The notes under the pieces are model-generated. The model had not been told where the DNA came from, made no database searches, and worked only from the letters and a program-made list of their open reading frames with translations. A DNA stretch of 20,000 nt from Prorocentrum cordatum (lineage: Eukaryota > Sar > Dinophyceae > Prorocentrales > Prorocentraceae), in the NCBI GenBank assembly GCA_963575745.1, contig CAUYUJ010015504.1, positions 873,956 to 893,955 of the forward strand, given 5' to 3'. Below, piece by piece: positions 9,178 to 17,139 of this stretch. The position numbers and the translations under genes are program-made. Each line of letters opens with the position of its first letter. The first letter of the stretch is position 1.

Positions 9178-9471
9178 GAAAACGCCGCACCCCCAGCTGC
9201 CAGCGCCGATGGCTGGCAGCAAGGAAAGGAACCTGCGCGGCGCGCGCGCCGCGCGCGCGCAGAGCCGCCGCGACGCGGGATCCCAGCGGCGGCCAAGCGA
9301 ACAAACAGCCAGCGCTGGCAGCGCCGCGCGGCGCGGCGCGCGGCCCCCCCTCGCAGGCCGCTCCTGCGCGGCGTCGCGCTCGTCGGCGGACATGGCCGCC
9401 GACACCCCGCGCTCCCGTTCGCTATCGCGCGCGCGTTTGTGCCTGCCAAGCAAACGAGTTTGTGGGCCTAC
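9178..9471 (-). repeat. Split direct repeat A1 (5' terminal)
   Basis: This copy of the A repeat matches 1087-1378 at about 98% in the same orientation. On the minus strand its outer edge at 9471 is the 5' end of the retrotransposon. Just outside, the plus strand reads AACAAAAACTCTT, which belongs to the interrupted MITE-like element. Confidence 0.9.
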
Positions 9472-9573
9472 AACAAAAACTCTTAAATAGTCAAACATGG
9501 TCAAAAACTCGTCCCCAGAGTATGTTTTGACTATTTTAAAACACTGCCCCTGTAGAGGGACATGCCCGACTCA
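9472..9573. mobile_element. Right arm of the interrupted MITE-like element
   Basis: This segment corresponds to the right part of the uninterrupted element at 14674-14832. Shared blocks include CGTCCCCAGA and GTRGAGGGACAKGCCCGAC. The last 25 bp (9549-9573) are an imperfect inverted repeat of 843-867. The two arms together would make an element of about 155-160 bp once the retrotransposon is removed. Confidence 0.72.
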
Positions 9574-10319
9574 AAATGAATACCAGAGGGACAAGGAACT
9601 CAACTTCAAAACGCGCCCAAAATTTGAATCAACAGCGACAACGTCGTGGATTCCGGACAAAACACCATACTTTCCACAAGACGGATTTTTGAACCAACAA
9701 AAACCAAAGTTTTGATTCAACAACAAGAAGATGTTGATACAAGTGCCCCCCCAAAAAAGCCGTTGCAAAACAAGCGCGCTTCCAAAAAACATATTTCTGA
9801 GCTACCAAGGGCCCCGAACGGGCCCTGGCCGCGGCGGCCCCCACGGCGCCGCCCACAGAACAACACATATTTTTGATGCTTTACCACGCAGCGCGCCTTG
9901 AAATAGAATCCTGCGAGGACACAGGTGGTCGCGGTACCCGCAGTGGTTCATCATCCTGACCACCCCCTGCCAAGACAGCTTGGGGCCCTGGTAGCCCTGA
10001 CTGCATAAAGAGTGAGTTCGCGAAACTACGCGGGGATTTCTCGGATCGGAGCTGGACCCCCCCTCCCTGACGCGCGGAGCGCGCCAGGGTCAGCGCCCGA
10101 GGCGCCGCCAGGGGGTGGGCCAACGCCCATCCGATTCGCCGGCCCAACGGGCTAGAGGCGTGCTAAGATCTCCGGTCACTGGTGAACAACATAACATTAT
10201 CTCTAGTTCGCGCCCGCGGGGCGGCTCTCCTGGGGGGCTCCCAGAAGAAGAGTACCCCGACCAACCACCGACCAACCCCTGACCAAGCCCCCGGGCAGGT
10301 CCTGGGAGCGCGCCAAAAT
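9574..10319. other. Unassigned sequence right of the nested elements
   Basis: No gene or RNA could be supported. The first 150 bp are lower in GC and rich in AAAAAC-type runs. GGGCCC-containing GC blocks follow near 9810-9850, and mixed sequence follows after that. Open frames on both strands are under about 100 codons and show no motif. Confidence 0.55.
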
Positions 10320-10905
10320 TAGGGGCCCCGAGACGCCCCGGAGACGGTCCAAGAGGGCTCCGAGCCGCTGAAAGATCGTTCCAAGACGCCAAAGATAGCC
10401 CTCAGACAGCCCTCGAGGCCGCCAATAAGCCCCAAGAGAGTCTCAAGAGGCCCTCGAAGAGGGTCTCAAGAAGCAACAATTGCGTCATTCCCTTAGGAAA
10501 ACTGCATTTTCGCATATCTATGTATATATATATATATATATATCATTAGTTGTGTTTCACAGCGTCCGAGACTGCCCAAGCGCCCCCAAGATCGCCCCAA
10601 GACGGCCCAGCAGGCCTCCAGAGAAGGCCAATAGAGCCTCAAGACAGCCCAAGAGAGCCCCAAGACGTCCCAAGAAGCGCCCAGGATCCCCCATGACGGC
10701 CCCAAGAGAGGGAACTCCAAATGACATTTCGAGCTGTCCGCTCCAAGGACGCCTCCGAGACCGCGAGCGGGTTCCCAAGAAGCCTCCAAGAAACTCCCAA
10801 GAAGCCCAAAACGAAACTCCAAGAACCCCCTAAACGGCCCCCAATACGCCTCAAGAGGCTTCAGAACTGCCTCCAAGAAGCTCCCCAGGCGCCTGCCGAG
10901 AGATC
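10320..10905. repeat. Degenerate CCAAGA/GGCCCC minisatellite, locus 1
   Basis: The plus strand is built from imperfect short units of about 11-13 bp around CCAAGANGGCCC, for example CCCCAAGATCGCCCCAAGACGGCCC near 10585-10610. On the minus strand this reads as a pseudo-peptide of the type LGxSWGxLGxL, which reflects the repeat rather than a protein. It is interrupted by an AT-rich island at about 10480-10560 that contains a (TA)n run. The same family recurs at 13205-13430. Confidence 0.7.
10523..10543. repeat. (TA)n microsatellite
   Basis: About ten TA dinucleotides lie inside an AT-rich island that interrupts the degenerate minisatellite. Confidence 0.9.
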
Positions 10906-12490
10906 CAAGCAGCGCCGCATTGACAACGAGCTCTCACGCAAACGGCAGAGATGATGCTGTATGGTGCCGAACCCTGCCAAAGCACGCCCAAGAGGGTCCT
11001 CCGAGGGAGTAGCAACAAACACCTAGAAACCCGGTGCAAAAAGCAAACAATTCCTCCGACAACTCCCCGGAAAGTCCAGACGAATCGCCCCCAGACTGCT
11101 CCACGAGAGCTGCTTCAGCCCCAACACTCATCATTCCGAACGACACGACTCAGAAAATAAGCCTCCGCCCCGCAGGCCCACACTGCAAACGACCACTCGG
11201 CCGGCCGACAACGCTGCGACAATATGGGCTAGCGGAATGAGCGAAACGATCAAATATAAATCTGCGCGAACCGTCGCGGACCTCTGATAACTTCTGCTCA
11301 TTTAAGCAGGGACCGACCGTTCCGGCAATCCTCTGGTCCTACCACGAACTTTACTCAGAATCCAAACATAATCGAATAACAAAAGCAGTGTTCTCAGAAC
11401 ATGAACCCGATGTGCTAAAACATAACACTCCCAGCCAGAAATGGTCTGAGAACAGTTCATGGAAACCACCGAAGGTTCGTAGCACACTGTTGGTGGGCCT
11501 CCAGGCGAGCCAGGACGTTTCGCCACTGCCTGACGATTGTGGCCGCCCAGAGAACCGGCGGCGAGCCTCAGCCTGGCGAGCCGCCACGCGGGCGCCGCCT
11601 GGCCGTCTGGCGGCCCAGCGGCCAGCCGCCCGTAGGGAAGGCGCACGGACATCGCGGCACCGCGCGCGCCGAGGCACCCGAGAGCTCGGAGGCGGGACGC
11701 GGGCCGGGCAATACAATGAAGCCTGGGCAGGAACAGAATCGGGCAGGGTCGAATCGGAGATCCTCCGGAGGCCATCGGTGCTGGGGCACGCAGCGGGCGC
11801 CGCGGCCTTCTCAGCGCGTCCCGGAACCCGCCGAGATCGGGGATGGACAGCCCTCCCTTTAGTAAAACGTGGTTTAGTGAAAACGACCTGAGGCCCAAAC
11901 CTGGGGTGCGCAAGCCTGGAAAATAACGGCCACGGCGCCCTCTCGAGAACCGAAAACGGCAATTCACTAATCGACGTGTCACTGTGGGGGGTTCTGTCCA
12001 CTCCCGATGAGAGCGTTCAAGGACGCTCTGGAGCGATTCACCCCTGTCCTGAGCACCGTCCGAAAAAAAAAATGCCCACGGGGGGTCACCGCCGACCCTG
12101 AGATCCGGGAGTTGCATGCTTCCCCACTGAGCGTTTTCGCGCCAGTCGAGGCCGAAGGAGCATCACAGGCCGACCCGGCCCGGAAAGTGCCGCAGGAAGA
12201 TGGGGTCTGGAGGCCTGGTGGTGTACAGTACAACATTACAGCCATGCGCCAACCCTGGGCACGGCGCTTGGGCAGAACTGCCGCCACTTAGCTGGCCTTC
12301 CACCAGGACGTGTGCGGCCATCCGATCGTGAAGTGGACACAGAAAGACAGAGGCGCCCGACTGTGCAGCAGAGAAGCAGGGCGCATCACGACTGTGAAAC
12401 AGAAATCGATCCCCCGAAGGACGAGGGAAGGAAACGGAAGTTGTCCGCTACCGATGGCGACTTCTCACAATGTCGCAACATGTTCGCGAC
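10906..12490. other. Unassigned sequence between minisatellite and GGA array
   Basis: No gene could be supported. A minus-strand frame of 271 codons (12117-11302) and a plus-strand frame of 167 codons (11388-11891) overlap heavily and neither shows a domain. The segment contains a GC-rich island at about 11530-11700 (GGCCGTCTGGCGGCCCAGCG). It also has a 10-bp inverted repeat, TGTTCTCAGA at 11389-11398 and TCTGAGAACA at 11445-11454, with a 46 bp spacer. Confidence 0.5.
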
Positions 12491-12660
12491 GAGGAGGAGG
12501 AGGAGGAGGAGGAGGAGGAGGAGGAGGAGGAGGAGGGAGGAGGAGGAGGAGGAGGAGGAGAGGAGGAGGAGGGGGAGGAGGAGGGAGGAGGAGGAAGGAG
12601 GAGGAGGAGGAGGAGGAGGAGGAGAGGAGGAGGAGGAGGAGGAGGAGGAGGAGGAGGAGG
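12491..12660. repeat. (GGA)n imperfect microsatellite, 170 bp
   Basis: An uninterrupted purine tract on the plus strand is made of GAG/GGA triplets with occasional extra G or A. It reads as poly-Glu, poly-Gly or poly-Arg in the three plus frames, so long frames crossing it are artefacts. Confidence 0.97.
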
Positions 12661-12834
12661 ATGGGGGTCGCCACCTCTTCCAGGGAGCGGCCCCCCCCCC
12701 AGACACCTGGTGCACTTTGGGGCCCCCCAGAGCCGCCGGAGGGCGCGCACGACCCCCTCGGACCTCGGCCCTCCCGCGCCGAGGTCCGCCGGTGTGAAAA
12801 ATGCGGCATCGCAGGGACATCATGGCCCGAGCCC

Positions 12835-12882
12835 TCCTTCTCCTCCTCCTCCTCCTCCTCCTCCTCCTCCTCCTCCTCCTCC
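12835..12882. repeat. (CTC)n microsatellite
   Basis: About 48 bp of near-perfect TCC triplets lie on the plus strand, which is the complement of the GGA array that ends 175 bp to the left. Confidence 0.97.
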
Positions 12883-13204
12883 TGGACCAAATTGGTCTGC
12901 GGCACTTCTTCGAACCCGATCGACCTGGTGGTCCCGGGGCCCGAAGCAAGGGAAGATCGCCCGTTGCGGACCCCTCTGGGCGTGAGTGGTTGAAAGCGTC
13001 TCCTCTTCCAAACCCCTTTCTTCCCTTCGGGGAGGGGTTTACCCTCCCCCTCTCCCCTCCCCCTGGGTCTGGACGTGGCCTTTCGCGAGGTGTTGGAGAG
13101 TCGTTGTTGGGCCTTGACGAGAAGGCCAACATTTTTGATTCTAGAAAGAGATGTTGGCTACATTTGAGCCTCTTGGAAGGAGGCGCTAGTTAGTTCCTCC
13201 TTTT
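12883..13204. other. Unassigned spacer
   Basis: No gene, RNA or clear repeat is visible. The segment contains short pyrimidine-rich patches (CCCTCCCCCTCTCCCCTCCC near 13040) and otherwise mixed sequence. Frames here are extensions of the microsatellite frames. Confidence 0.5.
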
Positions 13205-13430
13205 TCATCGATCTCCTCCAAGACGGCCCCCGAGGCTTCCAAGGGTGCCCCAAGACGGCCCCAAGAGGTGCCCAGGAGGCCCCGAGAGGCCCCCGAGAGG
13301 CGTCCAAAAGAGACCCCGCAAGGTGCCCCTCGGACCCCCCAGAGACTTCCAAAACGCCCCCAAAAGGCCTCCAAGAAACTCTCGGAAGAAATCCGAAGGG
13401 ACTCACGGAGGCATCCAAGAGGCATCTGGC
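13205..13430. repeat. Degenerate CCAAGA/GGCCCC minisatellite, locus 2
   Basis: The same repeat family as at 10320-10905 is present in the same orientation, for example CCCCAAGACGGCCCCAAGAG near 13250. The minus-strand reading again gives a LLGTSWGRLG-type pattern. It lies immediately before the (CCT)n array. Confidence 0.7.
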
Positions 13431-13441
13431 CGTTCTGCTCG

Positions 13442-13620
13442 CCCTCCTCCTCCGCCTCCTCCTCCTCCTCATCATCCGCTTCCTCCTCCCCCGTCCCCCT
13501 CTCCTTCTCACTCCTCCACCTCCTCCTCCTCCTCCTCCTGCTCCTCCTCCTCCTCCTCCTTCTCGTCCTCCTCCTCCTCTCCTCCTCCTGCTCCTCCGAT
13601 TCCTCCTCCATCCTCCCCCT
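13442..13620. repeat. (CCT)n imperfect microsatellite, about 180 bp
   Basis: A plus-strand pyrimidine tract is composed mostly of TCC triplets, broken by CATCATCCGC, CCGTCCCCC and CTGC. It is complementary in composition to the GGA array at 12491-12660. Confidence 0.95.
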
Positions 13621-13867
13621 CTTGGGGTAGGACGTATGGCTACGGAACGCTTTCCTGAGGCAACCTGGGGGCCTCTTGTGCCGTCTTAGGCAGGTCATGA
13701 CGGGCTTGCCGGGGGTCTCATGGCGTCGATTCTCGAGCACGCCTACCGTCATCTTCACCCACCTCAGTGCTGAAATGCCCACTCCCAGAGGCCGAAGTTT
13801 GGACGAAGTGTGCGGCCGCAGGGCCTGGGGCTCCAGACGCCCACGATGTTATACACATATACACACA

Positions 13868-13910
13868 TATGTTTATTTATTTATTTATTTATTTATTTAT
13901 ATATATATGT
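13868..13910. repeat. (TTTA)n plus (TA)n microsatellite
   Basis: About seven TTTA units run into a short TATATATATA stretch. It sits just left of the first copy of the hairpin-rich dispersed repeat. Confidence 0.95.
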
Positions 13911-13933
13911 ACATGCATACACAAGGGTTCCCA

Positions 13934-14057
13934 ACTTCGCGCTCCGCGCTGCGCGAATAACTCGGCGCTATCGCGCCGCCTCCCGTGGGAGAAGAGGAGG
14001 CTGAGGAATCGGAGCCGAGCCGCGAGGCGCGAAGAACTTCGCGCCCTCGAGGGCGCC
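13934..14057. repeat. Hairpin-rich dispersed repeat, copy 1
   Basis: This ~124 bp segment matches 15444-15564 in the same orientation. Shared blocks are ACTTCGCGCT, CGCGCCGCCTCCCG, GAGGAATCGGAGCCGA and a 16-bp perfect palindrome, GCGCCCTCGAGGGCGC, at 14041-14056. The minus strand has a GG(C/T)TCGGCTCC box resembling a pol III B box at 14011-14021. No matching A box was found, so a tRNA-derived SINE origin is only a possibility. Confidence 0.75.
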
Positions 14058-14644
14058 CTTGCACACACATGTGCTTCGGCCTGCCTGGCGATGCGTCGCG
14101 ATATGCTGGCCCCCCGTGGCACTGCCCGGCCCGTGGGCAGGCCAGCCAGGGAGTCCCGCCAAGGCTGGCTGCGAGGCGGGGCGGCTGGCGTGCTGGCTGC
14201 GGGCTGGCCGGCGGCCGCTGGCGGCGGCGGCTCAGCCGCTGGCAGGCTGACGATGGTACGAGGCGGCGGCCACGGCCACGACGACGGCGCCGTCGACGAC
14301 GAGGCCGAGGACTACTACGACGACGACCCGCAGGTCGATCTTGAAAAGAACAGCACGCAAGTCCAGGAACGTTGTACTCGTCGTCGTCGTCCTCGTCCTC
14401 GTGCCCCTTTCAGCATTGGCGGCGCCGGCCGCAAGGCCTTCGCTATACGCTAACATGCGGAGGCCCGCTCGGATCTCTCCGGAGAGGCGGCCCAGAGGCG
14501 TCGTAGAACTGAAACACGAAGGGCATTGTTTGGCCGCTTGCGGCCCCTGGGGGCCCTCGCCGGGTCTGGGGACCGTCAGAAATTGACCCGGGATGAAAAA
14601 CTGGCGCTGCAGGAGGGGTCGGAACTTCAGGGAACTGCGTACAG
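14058..14644. other. Unassigned GC-rich sequence
   Basis: No gene could be supported. The stretch has GCTGGC-rich patches (14140-14250) and GACGACG/CGTCGTCG runs near 14277-14330 and 14380-14400. These run on opposite strands and could pair weakly. Long frames here are low-complexity. Confidence 0.5.
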
Positions 14645-14868
14645 AAAAAATCAAAGCATCGCATGTCTGGGGATAGGTCGGGCTTGTCCCCCTGAAGGCG
14701 GGTTTTGGGCGACAAAATAAAAAAGCTCAGACAATATTCAGAACGTACCAGAAAATAGTGAAAACATCGTCCCCAGACTGTTTGTGGATTGTTCTTGCAT
14801 GCTCCTCCTGTGGAGGGACAGGCCCGACCTGAGTCTGGGGAAAAATCAAGGCATCGCCTGTCTGGGGG
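14645..14868. repeat. Duplicated 28-bp motif flanking the MITE-like element
   Basis: AAAAATCAARGCATCGCM followed by TGTCTGGGG occurs at 14645-14673 and again at about 14841-14868, on either side of the element at 14674-14832. Before that insertion the two copies would have stood nearly head to tail. Confidence 0.75.
14674..14832. mobile_element. MITE-like element, uninterrupted copy (~159 bp)
   Basis: Terminal inverted repeats match at about 21 of 29 positions. The left end is TAGGTCGGGCTTGTCC from 14674, and the right end is GGACAGGCCCGACCTGA ending at 14832. The flanks carry a perfect 9-bp direct repeat, GTCTGGGGA, at 14665-14673 and 14833-14841, which reads as a target-site duplication. 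The element has no coding capacity. A 9-bp duplication is typical of Mutator-like transposons, but no family match was tested. The interrupted relative is at 843-897 plus 9472-9573. Confidence 0.75.
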
Positions 14869-15443
14869 GGCGGAGGGGGCAGGCTGTTCGGCGTGCTGCC
14901 GCGCCAGGGGCCGCAGGGAGGGCCGGCCCCTCTGCCTCCTCGCGGCAGGTGCCCTCGCTCGAGCAGGCCCCCGGCTGCGACGGCCGCTCGGGGGAGGGGG
15001 AGGCTCCCGCAGCCGCGCGCAGCAGCAGCACGGGGAGGCGGCAGACGAGGAGACGAGGCCGGCGATGAGGATCAGATAAAGATGAGACGGCGCCTCGAGA
15101 GAGGTCGGGCGGTGATCACACCAAGAGCGGTTGTTGAGGAGGCGAAGGAGGAGGGAAGGGGGTGCGGCGGCGGAGGAGGACACCGAGCGCTTGCTCGGCG
15201 AGTGCAGTGCTCTCGTCGAGATGCGTTGCCACCGCGTGTCGATCGCCGGGGCTTCCCCCATCCTGGTGCTGGTGCGCGCGGCCCTCGTCCCTGTGGCGGT
15301 CCGCAGAATCAGCTCGTCGAAGCCCGCCCCGAGGGGGGGCACGTAGTCCGCCCATTTGACACTCGGATGGTGAACGTGCCGAGCTTCCTGCCGCCCGGGT
15401 GGGGGGGGGGCGAGGAGGGAAGGGGTGAATCCAGGGGCCCCCC
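14869..15443. other. Unassigned GC-rich sequence
   Basis: A minus-strand frame of 360 codons (15525-14443) covers this stretch and the MITE-like element. Its composition is Arg/Ala/Ser/Pro-rich without a motif, and it runs through non-coding repeats, so it is not called as a gene. No RNA gene was recognised. Confidence 0.5.
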
Positions 15444-15564
15444 ACTTCGCGCTGCGCGAAGCGCGAATGACTTCGCGCTCTCGCGCCGCCTCCCGAGATG
15501 GGGAGGAATCGGAGCCGAACCGCAAGGCTCGAAGCGCGGATTACCTCGCGCCCTCGAGGGCGCC
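15444..15564. repeat. Hairpin-rich dispersed repeat, copy 2
   Basis: This is the second copy of the repeat at 13934-14057. Here two short hairpins are perfect: CTTCGCG/CGCGAAG with a 3-nt loop, and GCGCGAA/TTCGCGC with a 4-nt loop. The 16-bp palindrome GCGCCCTCGAGGGCGC is at 15548-15563. The B-box-like GGTTCGGCTCC is on the minus strand at 15511-15521. Confidence 0.75.
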
Positions 15565-15681
15565 TTTTTGAGAATCTGGGAGATTTCCGTTACGACGGTG
15601 TCGAACAACGCCTGCCCGGGGCCTTGGGCCGCTCCACGTCCAGCGTACGTCGCCTGGAGTCCTGGGCCCACCTCCGTGAGG

Positions 15682-15710
15682 TGCGTGTGCGTGTGCGTGT
15701 GCGTGTGCGT

Positions 15711-15773
<63 letters not shown>

Positions 15774-15783
15774 TGTGTGTGTG

Positions 15784-15815
<32 letters not shown>

Positions 15816-15825
15816 CGTGTGCGCA
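15682..15825. repeat. (GTGCGT)n followed by (GT)n microsatellite
   Basis: About six GTGCGT hexamers lead into a GT run with scattered C substitutions, about 144 bp in total. It is an alternating purine-pyrimidine tract throughout. Confidence 0.97.
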
Positions 15826-15840
15826 CTCGCGGGCATCGCG

Positions 15841-16650
15841 GCGGCGGAGGAGAAGTACAGAAGGAGCGGTAGGAACTGGGAGGGGAATGAGAGGAATGAG
15901 GAGGAGGCGGCGGCGACGGCGGAGGAGGAGGATGAAGGAAGAGCGTATATGGGGTAAGCGGTGGCTCTTCAGGCCGGCTCCTCTGTATCAGGCTCTTCAG
16001 GTCTGGTGCGTCGAAGGGCACCTTGCAGAGTTGAGCGCGCCAAGCGAGGCGGCATCGTCGTCTTCGTCGCTGTCGTCGTCGTCGGTGGGTGGAGAAGGGA
16101 GGAAGAAAAGACAAGGGAAGGGGAAGAGTGAGGGAACGGAGCGGGACGATTGCAATCCTCACAAGTGGTTCCTGACTCGCAGCGTGTTGAAAGAAACTGA
16201 GACATGGAAGGATCTTCGCACGGCCGCGTGGAACAATGGCCTGCGACCTCGCTGGGGGAAAACCTCTGGCCCAAAACAAGACCGTTCGAAAGGGAAGACC
16301 CGTGACGGCAGCGAGGGAGGGGGAGGAAGATGGGGGGAAGAGGGGGAGAGATGGAGATAAGGGCTTGGGCGGAGGCACAGGGCGTGATGAAGGAAGGGAT
16401 AGCATCAGGAAACGGAGAGAGGGGGGGAAAAGGAGGAGGAACAGAGGCCACTGCCTGTGATCTGGAGCAAGAGAACTGAATGGTGCAAGTGGGTAAACTA
16501 GCAAATTTCGGTGTTCCAGCACAATGTTTAAAACAAGTCCAACCTGCCAGAAGGAGGGGGCAGGAGGGAGAACGAGCAAGATCGGCGGGGAGAAAGGGAG
16601 GGAAAGGAGGACCAGCATGGGAGGAGTGGATGGAGGGAGGGGAAGAATAG
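15841..16650. other. Purine-rich tract, no gene
   Basis: The plus strand is strongly G/A-biased in blocks (15841-15955, 16083-16145, 16310-16445, 16545-16645) separated by mixed sequence. Frames across it are Glu/Gly/Arg-rich in one direction and Pro/Ser/Leu-rich in the other, and none has a domain. Confidence 0.65.
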
Positions 16651-17139
16651 CTGGATCAAATCTTCTTAATATCCCGCTCCGTGGTGTATGGAACGAGGCT
16701 CAAAAGAACCGACCGAATCAACAACCTGAACTTGCTGGCATTGAATGTCCCGGCATCTGCTTGCCATAGCAGCGACCACCCACAAACACACTGCTCTTTC
16801 TGTACCCCCTCTTGTGTAGATGCTTGACCCCGCGGCTGCCAACGTTGCTGCGGAAGCACGCACTTTTGCTCCTCCCGCTCTGGCTCTCGCTCGCTCCTCC
16901 CTGTCCTGCTCCTCCTGCTGCTCATCCTCGCCTTGCCTTCTCCCTCCCGCTGCTCTGCATCCTCATGTGCCTGCGTCACAGGCGTCTGAGAGCTTCAGGC
17001 AAGGCAGAGCCTTCTTGGCACACATCTCGAACAAAATGCAGCCCATTGACCTGCAAAGTCGCTCGCGTCGGGGAGGAGGATGCGGAGGAGGAGGGGCTAC
17101 GTGGCGCGCTGGCGGGGGTACGCGCGACTGCCGCCTCCA
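16651..17139. other. Unassigned mixed sequence with pyrimidine patch
   Basis: No gene or RNA was recognised. A pyrimidine-rich stretch lies at about 16860-16960 (CTCCTGCTGCTCATCCTCGC). Overlapping 126-codon plus-strand frames are leucine/serine-rich products of this bias. Confidence 0.5.

Larger units (their letters stand above)
898..9471 (-). mobile_element. Tyrosine-recombinase retrotransposon with split direct repeats (Ngaro/PAT-like)
   Basis: The element reads on the minus strand and is about 8.57 kb long. In order it carries terminal repeat A1, a leader with a tandem array, a gag-like region, reverse transcriptase, RNase H, a tyrosine recombinase, and then B1-A2-B2. This class copies itself through a circular DNA intermediate that the encoded tyrosine recombinase integrates, so it has no LTRs, no DDE integrase and normally no long target duplication. 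The evidence is the YVDD reverse transcriptase motif, all four RNase H acidic residues, a recombinase with a correctly spaced tyrosine, and direct repeats arranged so that B1-A2 equals the junction of the two element ends. No methyltransferase domain, typical of DIRS proper, was recognised. The terminal repeats are about 98% identical, implying a recent insertion, but the coding region shifts frame repeatedly. It is either a dead copy or a sequence with indel errors. Confidence 0.9.

Noticed and set aside
1087-9471. Long terminal repeats of an LTR retrotransposon
   Set aside because: The A copies are direct repeats flanking the coding region, but a second repeat pair (B) interleaves with A at one end, no TG...CA ends, primer-binding site or DDE integrase was seen, and a tyrosine recombinase is present.
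898-9471. DIRS proper (inverted terminal repeats plus internal complementary region)
   Set aside because: The terminal repeats are direct, not inverted, and no methyltransferase domain was recognised. Ngaro/PAT-like organisation fits better.
11302-12117. 271-codon minus-strand ORF as a host gene
   Set aside because: No recognisable motif was found, it overlaps competing frames of similar quality, and it has no supporting start context or splice pattern.
12310-12993. 227-codon plus-strand ORF
   Set aside because: It consists mainly of the translated GGA and TCC microsatellites (poly-Gly/Arg/Glu and poly-Ser) and has no domain.
13186-13782. 198-codon minus-strand ORF with Glu/Arg run
   Set aside because: It is a fusion of the translated CCT array and the degenerate minisatellite, with no independent coding signal.
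14443-15525. 360-codon minus-strand ORF, the longest in the right half
   Set aside because: It runs through the MITE-like element and part of the hairpin-rich repeat, is low-complexity and has no motif. High GC and few stop codons explain its length.
15590-16618. 342-codon minus-strand ORF
   Set aside because: It is made of pyrimidine-rich Pro/Ser/Leu sequence and a Thr-His run from the GT microsatellite.
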